Shown here: positions 7,266 to 14,081 of the stretch, piece by piece
Layout: each line of letters begins with the position of its first letter
How positions within the stretch are numbered: position 1 is the first letter of the stretch
Assembly (NCBI GenBank): GCA_003225595.1
Contig: QIAR01000068.1
Coordinates: 1-14,081 of the forward strand
Length of the DNA: 14,081 bases
Direction: 5' to 3'
Origin: Acidobacteriota bacterium
GTDB lineage: Bacteria > Acidobacteriota > Terriglobia > Terriglobales > Acidobacteriaceae
Made by a program: the position numbers and the translations under genes
The notes under the pieces: generated by a model
What the model was told of the DNA's origin: nothing
What the model saw: the letters and a program-made list of their open reading frames with translations, nothing else
Database searches by the model: none

Positions 7266-7401
7266 GGCCGCAGATTCACGCAGATAAACGCTGATGTTCG
7301 AACGCAGGTCTGGTACGCTCTTGAGAAGTCCAAAATCAAACGCCTGGTTTTCGCGAATGAAAAGAAGCGCAATCGGCGTTCACGCGAGTTAATCTGCGGC
7401 C
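7266..7401. repeat. 136-bp intergenic element with 30-bp terminal inverted repeats
   Basis: The left arm (7266-7295) begins GGCCGCAGATTCACGCAG. The right arm (7372-7401) ends TTAATCTGCGGCC. The two 30-bp arms are inverted copies matching at 23 of 30 positions, with 11 perfect bases at the outer ends. The 76-bp centre has no coding signal. I recognise the CGCAGATT-type sequence as resembling a short repeat scattered in intergenic DNA of many soil bacteria, but I cannot search to confirm this. It could be a non-autonomous MITE-like element or a folded RNA element. It fills nearly all of the space between the divergent aminotransferase and murJ genes. Confidence 0.6.
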
Positions 7402-7405
7402 AAAA

Positions 7406-9031
7406 ATGCCTTCGCGCCTCCTACGCTTCTTCCGACCCTCGCATCAGCACGGCATCTTCTCCGCCACTTTGCTGCTCATGAGCGCGGTGATGATCTCGCG
7501 CGTCATTGGATACATCCGTGAGGCCTACATCGCCTATGCATTTGGCGCCGGATCGCAGACCGATGCCTATGTCGCCGCCTTCACTCTGCCCGACTGGCTG
7601 AATTACATCGTCGCCGGGGGCACCGCCTCCATCACCTTCGTTTCCATTTACACGCGTTTTTTGGCAGAGAAGCGAGAAGATCAGGCCCAGAAAACGTTTT
7701 CAGTCATCATCACCGTGATGACCACCGTGCTGGTCATCGGCACGTGTCTGGCGGAAATCTTCACGCCGCAATTCGCGCACTGGATGTTCCGCGGATTCAC
7801 TGCGGAGCAACTCCGCCTTTGCGTTCACCTCACCCGCATTCTGTTGCCGGCACAAATTTTCTTTTATGTAGGCGGAATTGTCTCTGCGGTATTGCTTTCC
7901 CACCGGCTCTTCTTGTTTCCTGCCTTCGGACCGTTGATCTACAACCTCTTTATCATTCTGGGCGGAGTCGTTGTGGGGAAGCAGCTCGGGATCGCTTCAC
8001 TGGCGTACGGTGCGCTCTTAGGCAGCTTTGTGGGACCTTTCCTGGTGAACGCCATGGGCGCCGCGCGTGTGGGTATCGGCTATCGGCCGTCATTCGATCT
8101 GCGCAATCGCAGTTTCCGCGATTGGGTTCGCCTGTCGATTCCCCTGATGCTGGGCGTCTCTCTGGTTACGGCGGATGACTGGATCCTACGCTACTTCGCC
8201 TCAAGCGGGATCGGCGACATCGCCCGCCTGAACTATGCCAAGCGGCTCTTTGCCGTTCCTATGGCGGTCTTGGGACAGGCTACTGGCCAGGCGTCGCTTC
8301 CGTTTTTTGCTCGGCTGTTTGGTGAAAAACGAATGCAGGAATTCGCAATTACCGTGAATGCGTCGGTCTATCGCATTGCGGCCGTTTCTTTTCTTGCCAC
8401 CGGTTGGATGATGCCAGCCGCACTGCCGATCATCGATCTTGTCTACCGCCGCGGCCATTTCCTTTTTTCCGATTCGCAGCAAACTGCCAGCTATTTTTTC
8501 TGGTTCTCGCTTTCACTGGCTTTCTGGTCGGCGCAGGGACTCTACGCGCGCGCTTTCTACGCAGCCGGAGACACCCTAACGCCGATGGTGGCCTGCAGCA
8601 TCATCACTCTGCTATCGCTGCCTATCTACTCCGCACTGTTCCACACCTTTTCAGTCATCGGACTCGCTATCGCCTCTGATATCGGAATCATTGCCAACGG
8701 TCTGACCCTCGCGATCCTGTTGCACCGGCGAGGGCTCGTTCGGCTCGGCGATTTGCAATGGGGAGAACTGGCGAAGGCCGCGCTGACTGCGCTCATTGCT
8801 GGCGTGCTTAGCTTTCGGGTTGCAAATGCTGTCGTGGTGAACGGCAGCCGCATTGCTGATCTGCTCGCCTTGGCACTGATTTCGATTACATGGGCAGGAG
8901 CAGTCACCGCCGGATTGTGGCTACTGCGTTCCGATCTCCGTAGTGCTCTGCGGCGACGTAAAGCGACTGCGTATCCACGGGTCGCGGAACACCAAGCTGA
9001 GGAAACCATGAGTGCGGGCAGCAAGCCGTAG
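7406..9031 (+). CDS. murJ: MurJ/MviN-family lipid II flippase
   Basis: A 541-residue MOP-superfamily membrane protein, matching the family length of about 510-540 with some 14 hydrophobic segments. MurJ carries lipid II across the inner membrane for peptidoglycan synthesis. The N-terminal signature ISRVIGYIREAYIAYAFGAG with TDAYVAAFTLP holds the conserved Arg32, Arg38 and Asp53. The later GIGDIARLNYAKRL and LGQATGQASLPFFARLFGE, plus LYARAFYAAGDTLTPM, are also typical. A charged tail follows residue about 510. The ATG at 7406 gives the expected cytoplasmic lead, but there is no Shine-Dalgarno, because the repeat element ends four bases before it. An internal ATG (residue 25) would cut into the first helix. 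The convergent neighbour is the bactofilin gene, also a cell-wall-related factor. Confidence 0.93.
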   Translation: MPSRLLRFFRPSHQHGIFSATLLLMSAVMISRVIGYIREAYIAYAFGAGSQTDAYVAAFTLPDWLNYIVAGGTASITFVSIYTRFLAEKREDQAQKTFSVIITVMTTVLVIGTCLAEIFTPQFAHWMFRGFTAEQLRLCVHLTRILLPAQIFFYVGGIVSAVLLSHRLFLFPAFGPLIYNLFIILGGVVVGKQLGIASLAYGALLGSFVGPFLVNAMGAARVGIGYRPSFDLRNRSFRDWVRLSIPLMLGVSLVTADDWILRYFASSGIGDIARLNYAKRLFAVPMAVLGQATGQASLPFFARLFGEKRMQEFAITVNASVYRIAAVSFLATGWMMPAALPIIDLVYRRGHFLFSDSQQTASYFFWFSLSLAFWSAQGLYARAFYAAGDTLTPMVACSIITLLSLPIYSALFHTFSVIGLAIASDIGIIANGLTLAILLHRRGLVRLGDLQWGELAKAALTALIAGVLSFRVANAVVVNGSRIADLLALALISITWAGAVTAGLWLLRSDLRSALRRRKATAYPRVAEHQAEETMSAGSKP

Positions 9032-9126
9032 GCCAGATGGGTGCGAGAACTCGGTTATTCTTGCGCGTTTAAAGTGTCACTTTCCTTCGATTGCGACGGA
9101 CTCCTGGACCTGCCCTCCGCCACCAA

Positions 9127-9162
9127 ACAAAAATGGGCCTTCCCGCTTCTGCGAGAGTGCCC
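9127..9162 (-). terminator. Intrinsic terminator after the bactofilin gene
   Basis: Read on the minus strand, a 28-base hairpin (9135-9162) with ten base pairs, two mismatches and a four-base loop is followed by ATTTTTG. It lies about 60 bases after the bactofilin stop codon. On the plus strand it lacks a T run, so it serves the bactofilin side. No separate terminator is evident for murJ in 9032-9126. Confidence 0.6.
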
Positions 9163-9223
9163 GTCGTCAATTCTCAGTTAAGAGTTGGCGCCGAGGCCGG
9201 AAGTCTGGGTGCCGGACCCGGAA

Positions 9224-9757
9224 CTACGCCCGTGCTGCGGTGGCCGCAACGGGCTCGGTCGTCGAGGTACTCTTGACCTCTTCGCCATTCGCCTTCTGGC
9301 CGCCCTTGCGAATATCGATGCCGCCCTTAAAAAACGCGCCGTCTTCGATGCTGATGCGCGCCGCCACGACATCGCCGGTGAGCGAGCCATCGCTGCGAAT
9401 GTCGACGCGGTCGCTTGCGGTCAGGTTGCCGCGCACTTTGCCGAGCACCACGATTTCGCGCGCATTGATATTGGCGGAGACGATTCCATTGCGGCCAATG
9501 GTTACGCGGTTGCCGGCCAGGTTGATGGAGCCTTCCACGCGGCCGTCAATGTAAAGGGACTCCGAACCAGTCACCTCACCCTTGATCACCAGCGATTTGC
9601 CGATCGTCGCCTGATCCGCCGTGCTCGTGGTTACCGGACGCGGCGCTGGGGCGGATTCGCCCGTGGTAGGCTGCGTCGGTGTAGTCATGGCAGGACGCTC
9701 TGGCTCAGGCGTGCCTGGCCGGGGCGGAGTCGTAGGCTGATTTGTGGGCTTCCACAT
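9224..9757 (-). CDS. Bactofilin (polymer-forming cytoskeletal protein)
   Basis: A 177-residue bactofilin of the DUF583/CcmA family. These proteins polymerise without nucleotide and act in cell shape, stalks, or local cell-wall synthesis. Residues 1-47 are a Pro/Thr-rich disordered lead. Residues about 48-150 are a right-handed beta-helix with short hydrophobic turns: IGKSLVIKGEVTGSESLYIDG, GRVEGSINLAGNRVTIGRNG, VSANINAREIVVLGKVRGNL and DRVDIRSDGSLTGDV. The C-terminus is short and charged. The start has AGGAAGG ten bases upstream of the ATG. The gene stands alone between murJ (convergent) and rnr (divergent). A long antisense frame (9185-9928) is a by-product of the regular beta-helix codon pattern. 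Confidence 0.92.
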   Translation of the reverse strand: MWKPTNQPTTPPRPGTPEPERPAMTTPTQPTTGESAPAPRPVTTSTADQATIGKSLVIKGEVTGSESLYIDGRVEGSINLAGNRVTIGRNGIVSANINAREIVVLGKVRGNLTASDRVDIRSDGSLTGDVVAARISIEDGAFFKGGIDIRKGGQKANGEEVKSTSTTEPVAATAARA

Positions 9758-10158
9758 GATGCAAAAATCCTTCCTTTTTGGATTAAGGGTCAGGTTCGCA
9801 TTTCGCTGACCAGACGCATTTTACTCTCCGATCAGGTATTCGTCTTGTGGAAAATCACGTTTGACCGCTGCGTTTGGACGATTCTTAGGACTAAGGGCTC
9901 TGCCTTAGATAGCGCGATGCAGATTTGAATCTTCCGAGCTCACGGCTCTCCGGTCACCCGCTGGCATTGGAGAACGTTATCGAGGAGCCGGCTTTACAGC
10001 CGGTGAGGATCTTGCAGATCCGGGTCCAACGCCCTAACCCACGCCAGCCATGAATCTGGCCCGTTGCCATATCGCGCGAGCACCTGTACAGGCTGTGAGG
10101 AGCGTCCCTTCCTCAGGTATGCTGAGAGCTGTGGCCCCAAGCCGCACTCAGTGCGCCT
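9758..10158. other. 401-bp divergent intergenic region between the bactofilin gene and rnr
   Basis: No protein or RNA gene was recognised. It contains two adjacent hairpins (9987-10021), a weak promoter-like pair for rnr (TTGCCA at 10064-10069, 17 bases, TACAGG at 10087-10092), a small CTCAG/CTGAG hairpin (10112-10126), and a palindrome CGCACTCAGTGCG (10143-10155) only three bases before the rnr ATG. On the minus strand, TAAAAT about 60 bases before the bactofilin start is a possible -10 box without a good -35. Confidence 0.5.
9987..10021. repeat. Two tandem short palindromes (REP-like)
   Basis: GCCGGCT-TTAC-AGCCGGT (9987-10004; seven pairs counting one G-T) is followed two bases later by GGATCT-TGC-AGATCC (10007-10021; six perfect pairs). 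The first has a TTTACAG core followed by GGTGAGG, close in form to the unit GGGTTTCAGCCCCTGAGG found inside rnr. They look like members of one REP-like family, but genome-wide copies cannot be checked here. Confidence 0.5.
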
Positions 10159-12855
10159 ATGCTCTCCGACTCCGTTATTCTGAAAAAAATCGGGCGCCAG
10201 CCCAAGCGCACCGCTGGCTATAAGCAGCTGGTGCGCGAACTGGGTCTCCACGGGGAGGCTCGGCGCGAGCTAAATGATCGCCTGAAACGTCTTGTCGACA
10301 GCAGACAGTTGCTACAGGTCGATCCCGACCGTTACGCGATCCCACAGCCTGCCGCTGGAAAGAACCTGGTGGTCGGACGCCTCAGCATGCATCGCGACGG
10401 GTTTGGCTTTGTCATCCCCGACACCAGTTCACTGGATGAACGCCTCAAAGCCAGTCTCGCGGGCGACATCTTCATTCCTCCCCACGCGATTGGCTCTGCT
10501 ATGCATGGCGACCGCGTGCTCGTGGAGATCGGCGCAATCCGTGCGGACGGCCGCGCAGAAGGCCGCATCGTGCGCCCAGTTGTCCGCACTCATCCCACCG
10601 TAGTTGGCACCTTTCACTACGGTAATCGCTACAACTACATCACCCCGATCGATGAAAAGATTTCCCAAGAGATCGTGATTCCGCGCGGGATGGAGTTTCC
10701 TGAAACCAAGACTGCCGAGAGCGCTGAGCATGCCGAGAAAAAGAAGTCACAAAGAAGCAAGAAGTCCCTCCACCGCGTGCTTGGCGAAGAAGCTGCTCGC
10801 CGTGCTGCATGGGACGACCTAGAAAATGTGGTGGTAGACGTTGAGATCACCGACTGGCCAACGCCTACTCAGAACCCGCGGGGGCGTGTAGTCGAAATTC
10901 TGGGCTACGAAGACGACTTTGGCGTCGATGTTGAGATCGTCATCCGAAAATTCCACCTGCCGCACCGTTTTCCTCCTGAAGTTCTGGAGGAAGCGCAGGA
11001 TGTCGAAAACATCATCTCTAGCCACGAACTACACAAGCGGCGCGACTATCGCCAGCTACCGATTGTCACCATCGACGGTGAAACAGCGCGCGATTTCGAT
11101 GATGCGGTCACCGTCCGCCATCTCGAAAACGGCAACTTCGAATTGCAGGTGCACATCGCCGATGTGGCCCATTATGTGACGCCCGATTCCGGGCTCGATC
11201 AGGAAGCCCGCTTGCGTGGGACCAGCGTGTACTTTCCGGACCGTGCCGTCCCCATGCTGCCCCTCGAGCTCTCGACTGACATCTGTAGCCTGCTCCAGCA
11301 TCTTGACCGTCTGGTGCTCTCCTGCGTGATGGAGATCGATCATCGTGGGGAAATCGTAGGCTACGAACTGAACGAAGGCGTCATTCGTTCCGCCGAGCGC
11401 ATGACCTATACCGATGTAAATGGGATCCTCGAGAATGAGGCGGGCACACGCAAACGCTACCCATCACTCGTCGAGTTGTTCGAGACCATGCGAGACCTGG
11501 CCATGATCCTCAACCGCAAACGCGAGCGCCGCGGCTCTATCGACTTCGACCTTCCCGAGCCGGTCATCGAATTCGACGAATTTGGATTGATGAAGAGCAT
11601 CACCCGTTCGGAGCGCAATATTGCGCACCGTATCATTGAAGAATTCATGCTGTCGGCGAATGAGTGCGTGGCCCAATATCTGGAGACCAAGCGCATCGCC
11701 TCGTTGTACCGTATCCACGAGAAACCCGATGCCAGGCGTGTCTATGACTTCGAGGTGATCGCAGCAACATTTGGGTATTCGCTCGGGGTGGGCCCTCTGC
11801 CTATTCAGCGCATCCAGCCCAAGACTGACCGCCGTGCCAGCTACGGGACCGGCAAGCGAGCGCGCGAAATCGAAATCCCGAAAGAAGTCCACATCACCCC
11901 GCGCATGTACCAAAACCTCACCCAGAAAATTGCCGGCAAGCCCGAAGAGCGCATCCTGAGCTACCTGATGCTGCGTTCGCTGAAGCAGGCCCGTTACTCG
12001 GAAGTGAATCTCGGCCACTTTGCGCTCGCCGCGCCCACCTACACACACTTCACCTCACCCATCCGTCGCTATCCCGACCTGATCGTGCATCGAATTTTGA
12101 AAGAAGTCCTGCGCGAGTCGGCGGAAAAACAAGAAGGAGGCGTTTTTGTCGGCGTTTTTCCTAATGCAGACGCTACCCTGGACGAGCGGGCCTTCAGGCA
12201 CGCGCCAAGTGCGTCTTTCGAGAAACGGGCTTCAGCCCGCGCGGAACGTCTCGCGGACCGGGAAGGGCACTTCAGTCGTGCCGAAAGCGATCCTAACAAA
12301 CACAGGGTTTCAGCCCCTGAGGGCCCTCGGACGTCTCGTCGGCAATCGGATCGGCAAGATGCCGCCGCGATAACTCCCTCGCCCTGGTCCAAGCGCCGCG
12401 ATCATGCCGCTCATCACGACTCGCTCGAACCGACAAGCGGGCCGATCCCGATCGAAGAACTCCACGACATTGCCGAGGAATCTAGCCAAGCCGAGCGCCG
12501 CGCCGACGAGGCCGAGCGCACGCTCATGGAATGGAAGAAAGTCAAATTCATGCAGGATCGCGTCGGCGAAGATTTCGACGGACTCATCGTCAGCGTCACT
12601 AAATTCGGGCTCTTCGTCGAACTCACCGATTTATTTGTCGAAGGCTTGGTGCCGCTCGGTACTCTCACGGACGACCGCTACACCTACCACGAAAATACGC
12701 GGCAGATTATCGGCCAGCGCTCGCGAAAAACTTACAGCCTCGGTCAACGTGTTCGCGTGATCGTGGACCGCATTGACCCGGTCGAAAAGAAAATCCAGTT
12801 CGCCTTGTTAGAGGAGGAAGAGCGGAGCACGCTGAGAGCCAAAAAAAAGAAATGA
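10159..12855 (+). CDS. rnr: Ribonuclease R, enlarged by repeat-like insertions
   Basis: A processive 3'-5' exoribonuclease that degrades structured RNA (mRNA decay, rRNA and tRNA quality control). The domain order is an N-terminal helix-turn-helix region (1-60), cold-shock domains (from about 68, VVGRLSMHRDGFGFVIPD), the RNB catalytic domain (about 285-645), S1 (803-885), and a basic tail ending in lysines. The four metal-binding Asp are D306, D312, D314 and D315 in TIDGETARDFDDAV, and HFTSPIRRYPDLIVHR begins at residue 630. At 898 residues it is about 85 longer than E. coli RNase R. The excess sits mainly at residues about 655-755, in the linker before the IPIEELHDIAEESSQAERRADEAER helix, with a smaller addition near residues 186-210. 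The frame stays open throughout, so the protein is probably functional. The ATG at 10159 is the only usual start before the in-frame stop at 10123, though it has no Shine-Dalgarno. Confidence 0.95.
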   Translation: MLSDSVILKKIGRQPKRTAGYKQLVRELGLHGEARRELNDRLKRLVDSRQLLQVDPDRYAIPQPAAGKNLVVGRLSMHRDGFGFVIPDTSSLDERLKASLAGDIFIPPHAIGSAMHGDRVLVEIGAIRADGRAEGRIVRPVVRTHPTVVGTFHYGNRYNYITPIDEKISQEIVIPRGMEFPETKTAESAEHAEKKKSQRSKKSLHRVLGEEAARRAAWDDLENVVVDVEITDWPTPTQNPRGRVVEILGYEDDFGVDVEIVIRKFHLPHRFPPEVLEEAQDVENIISSHELHKRRDYRQLPIVTIDGETARDFDDAVTVRHLENGNFELQVHIADVAHYVTPDSGLDQEARLRGTSVYFPDRAVPMLPLELSTDICSLLQHLDRLVLSCVMEIDHRGEIVGYELNEGVIRSAERMTYTDVNGILENEAGTRKRYPSLVELFETMRDLAMILNRKRERRGSIDFDLPEPVIEFDEFGLMKSITRSERNIAHRIIEEFMLSANECVAQYLETKRIASLYRIHEKPDARRVYDFEVIAATFGYSLGVGPLPIQRIQPKTDRRASYGTGKRAREIEIPKEVHITPRMYQNLTQKIAGKPEERILSYLMLRSLKQARYSEVNLGHFALAAPTYTHFTSPIRRYPDLIVHRILKEVLRESAEKQEGGVFVGVFPNADATLDERAFRHAPSASFEKRASARAERLADREGHFSRAESDPNKHRVSAPEGPRTSRRQSDRQDAAAITPSPWSKRRDHAAHHDSLEPTSGPIPIEELHDIAEESSQAERRADEAERTLMEWKKVKFMQDRVGEDFDGLIVSVTKFGLFVELTDLFVEGLVPLGTLTDDRYTYHENTRQIIGQRSRKTYSLGQRVRVIVDRIDPVEKKIQFALLEEEERSTLRAKKKK
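10714..10740 (+). repeat. In-frame 9-nt tandem repeat within rnr
   Basis: Three adjacent 9-mers, GCCGAGAGC, GCTGAGCAT and GCCGAGAAA, encode AES-AEH-AEK in a lysine-rich linker of the second cold-shock region. An A-rich stretch follows (coding KKSQRSKK). This resembles intergenic GCCGAG-type repeats that I have seen read through as protein in soil bacteria. Copies elsewhere in this genome cannot be checked. Confidence 0.45.
12186..12330. repeat. Cluster of four TTCAG-cored palindromes inside the rnr coding region
   Basis: Four inverted repeats share a TTCAG core: GCCTTCAGGC (12190-12199), CGGGCTTCAGCCCG (12226-12239), GGCAC-TTCAGTC-GTGCC (12266-12282), and GGGTTTCAGCCC with CTGAGGG after it (12305-12323). 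They fall in the stretch that makes RNase R longer than usual. The last two, about 22 bases apart, resemble bipartite REP/BIME-like units that I associate with Acidobacteriota intergenic DNA. Confidence 0.6.
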
Positions 12856-13031
12856 GGCGAGCGGAATGGCTTCGGTATGGCCAACTCTCAAGTACCGTCG
12901 TCCTGTGAAGCCCCCAGTGATTGTTGCTACGATTCCTTTTGAGTCGATACAATCAACAAGCTTACGAGGATCATCGGTCACAGAAACAAGCCAGAACCGC
13001 GCCCTTGGTGTAAAATTTCGGTATTGACCCC

Positions 13032-13057
13032 ACCCGCGGCACGGATTGTACGCGGGT
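13032..13057 (+). other. Hairpin just upstream of the tRNA-Pro gene
   Basis: ACCCGCG (13032-13038) and CGCGGGT (13051-13057) form a perfect seven-pair stem with a 12-base loop, ending 11 bases before the tRNA. It could be a terminator for rnr read-through, a processing signal, or part of the tRNA leader. No U run follows, so a terminator is doubtful. The rest of 12856-13068 holds no gene, and no clear rnr terminator was seen. Confidence 0.35.
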
Positions 13058-13068
13058 CCCTTCCTTGT

Positions 13069-13145
13069 CGGGACGTGGCTCAGCCTGGTAGAGCACTCGC
13101 TTGGGGTGCGAGGGGTCGGCAGTTCAAATCTGCCCGTCCCGACCA
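13069..13145 (+). tRNA. tRNA-Pro (anticodon GGG)
   Basis: A full cloverleaf fits. The acceptor stem is CGGGACG/CGTCCCG. The D arm is GCTC...GAGC with AGCCTGGTA in the loop. The anticodon stem is CTCGC/GCGAG around the loop TTGGGGT, giving anticodon GGG. The T stem is GGCAG/CTGCC with loop TTCAAAT. Discriminator A and an encoded CCA end the gene (13142-13145). The 3' two-thirds of the gene also encode, in antisense, the tail of the serine recombinase gene, which marks it as a likely integration site. Confidence 0.95.
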
Positions 13146-14081
13146 TTCTTCATTTTTTGCCCTTTGGAAGATCATGTCGAAGGGCTTTCTGTAGCTGGGG
13201 TAGATACTTACCTCGTCGATGGAGCAGTTCAAAAGTACCAATCTGAGCAATTTGGCTTGTTCCGCAGGATTCTGCGTAAGGTATAGAGAATAGGCCTTGT
13301 TCGCAAGTTCTAAAGTCCTGTTGGCTGAGAGCACGCAGTCGCGAGTGGGCTCCCGAAGGCCGTTAATCGCGATCTGAATACCCTGCTCTTCCGTCCTCCA
13401 CTCCAACATTTTGCGCTCCCAAAAGTCTTCCGGGATCTTGCCGTCCAGTTTGTCTTGATAGCCTTGATCCATTCGTCTGCGAACAGCTGCGAGTCGCTGC
13501 TCCAATCCCATCCGGTGCACAGCGGATTGCTCGCGCATACTGTGCTGATCGCGATTCAACGACTCCTGTAGTTGTGTGAGCACCGCATTGGGAATATGTA
13601 TGTTTTTGAGGATTTCGCCCAATCTTTGGGAGATCTCCGGCTCGCGAAAGCGCGGCGTCTCGCATTTCCCGCGATAGCCGCTACAGCGGTAATAAACGTA
13701 TTTCCCTTTCTTCCGCTCTGCCGTGATGGTGCAATTGTCGTGTGCGCAGGTCATAAGTCCACGAAATGCAAACTCTTGCCTACCGTATTTCGGTTTGTTG
13801 TGGCCGCGCAGCACAGTTTGCACCCGGTCATACAGATCCAGGCCAATAAACGTGGGATGTGTGCCGTGATACATTCTGCCGGCCCAGACGAAGTTCCCTT
13901 TATAAAAAGGGTTTGTGAGAGTCGTATGCAAATGGGCCCTTGAAAGCGTTTTCCCGGTTTCAGTCCGAATAATTCCCCTTAACTCCGACAACGAATACTT
14001 GCCTGACGCGTACAGTTCGAATATACGTTTCACAATTGTGGCATTCTCTGAGTGTATTTCGATCGTCCGTTCGGCTTTGTT
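13080..14081 (-). CDS. Large serine recombinase, C-terminal part (start lies beyond the window)
   Basis: The frame is open to the right edge (333 visible residues), so the N-terminal resolvase catalytic domain should lie outside the window and the GTG at 14033 is internal. The visible part starts with the recombinase domain (ATIVKRIFELYASGKYSLSELRG-type and NPFYKGNFVWAGRMYHG). A zinc ribbon follows, with C112-x4-C117 and C133-x6-C140 (numbered from 14081) around YYRCSGYRGKC. A long charged coiled-coil region comes next, as in site-specific large serine integrases. The last 21 residues, from the Trp onward (tail GRADLNCRPLAPQASALPG), and the stop codon come from the antisense strand of tRNA-Pro. 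The gene probably drives integration and excision of an element extending to the right of the window. Confidence 0.88.
   Translation of the reverse strand, partial: NKAERTIEIHSENATIVKRIFELYASGKYSLSELRGIIRTETGKTLSRAHLHTTLTNPFYKGNFVWAGRMYHGTHPTFIGLDLYDRVQTVLRGHNKPKYGRQEFAFRGLMTCAHDNCTITAERKKGKYVYYRCSGYRGKCETPRFREPEISQRLGEILKNIHIPNAVLTQLQESLNRDQHSMREQSAVHRMGLEQRLAAVRRRMDQGYQDKLDGKIPEDFWERKMLEWRTEEQGIQIAINGLREPTRDCVLSANRTLELANKAYSLYLTQNPAEQAKLLRLVLLNCSIDEVSIYPSYRKPFDMIFQRAKNEEWSGRADLNCRPLAPQASALPG

Noticed and set aside
9185..9928. 247-residue plus-strand frame across the bactofilin gene
   Set aside because: Antisense shadow caused by the regular beta-helix codon pattern of bactofilin; no family motif and no ribosome binding site.
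12808..13146. Minus-strand frame beginning MVGTGRFELPTPRTPSECST
   Set aside because: This is the antisense of tRNA-Pro, a well-known false protein in databases. It then runs antisense through the gap and the end of rnr with no coding character.
1..14081. CRISPR array, rRNA genes, toxin-antitoxin or phage defence genes
   Set aside because: No regularly spaced direct repeats, rRNA sequence or defence-type domains were seen. The only mobile-element gene is the partial recombinase at the right edge.

Overview
The window looks like chromosomal DNA of a soil-type Acidobacteriota, near the Terriglobia/Koribacter group. This is inferred, not proven. It rests on the hemE-hemH-hemY order, a bactofilin, abundant short palindromic repeats with TTCAG or TTTACAG cores, an intergenic repeat with a CGCAGATT-type sequence, and a serine recombinase whose tail runs into a tRNA gene. 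No phylogenetic test could be run.

Left part (1-4371, + strand). A small exported DUF4440-type protein (186-647) ends in a convincing intrinsic terminator. It is followed by a haem operon: hemE (uroporphyrinogen decarboxylase), hemH (ferrochelatase) and hemY/hemG-type porphyrinogen oxidase, in the same order as Bacillus subtilis hemEHY. The sequence just before hemE can fold into nested or alternative hairpins, including a possible pseudoknot.

Middle (4343-7241, - strand). Three genes read leftward: a class III aminotransferase with a five-cysteine insert, a CDP-alcohol phosphatidyltransferase, and a GtrA-like membrane protein. The last two overlap by four bases (GTGA). The GtrA gene ends 29 bp inside the 3' end of hemY. 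The trio looks like an envelope or lipid-modification cassette with an unknown product. The aminotransferase starts with GTG, seven bases after a perfect TATAAT, so its mRNA may be leaderless.

Right part (7266-12855). A 136-bp inverted-repeat element separates the aminotransferase from murJ (lipid II flippase, + strand) and ends four bases before the murJ start codon. A bactofilin gene lies convergent to murJ and has its own terminator. A 401-bp region with back-to-back hairpins precedes rnr (RNase R, + strand). The RNase R protein has 898 residues against about 813 in E. coli. It carries two in-frame additions that look like translated repeat DNA: a 9-nt tandem repeat near residue 186, and an approximately 85-residue stretch near residues 655-755 with four TTCAG-cored palindromes.

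Right edge (13069-14081). A tRNA-Pro(GGG) gene on the + strand overlaps, in antisense, the 3' end of a large serine recombinase gene on the - strand. The last 21 codons and the stop of the recombinase are tRNA sequence. This is the likely end of an integrated element that continues beyond the window. The best candidates for something unusual are the recombinase/tRNA overlap and the repeat-derived insertions inside RNase R.
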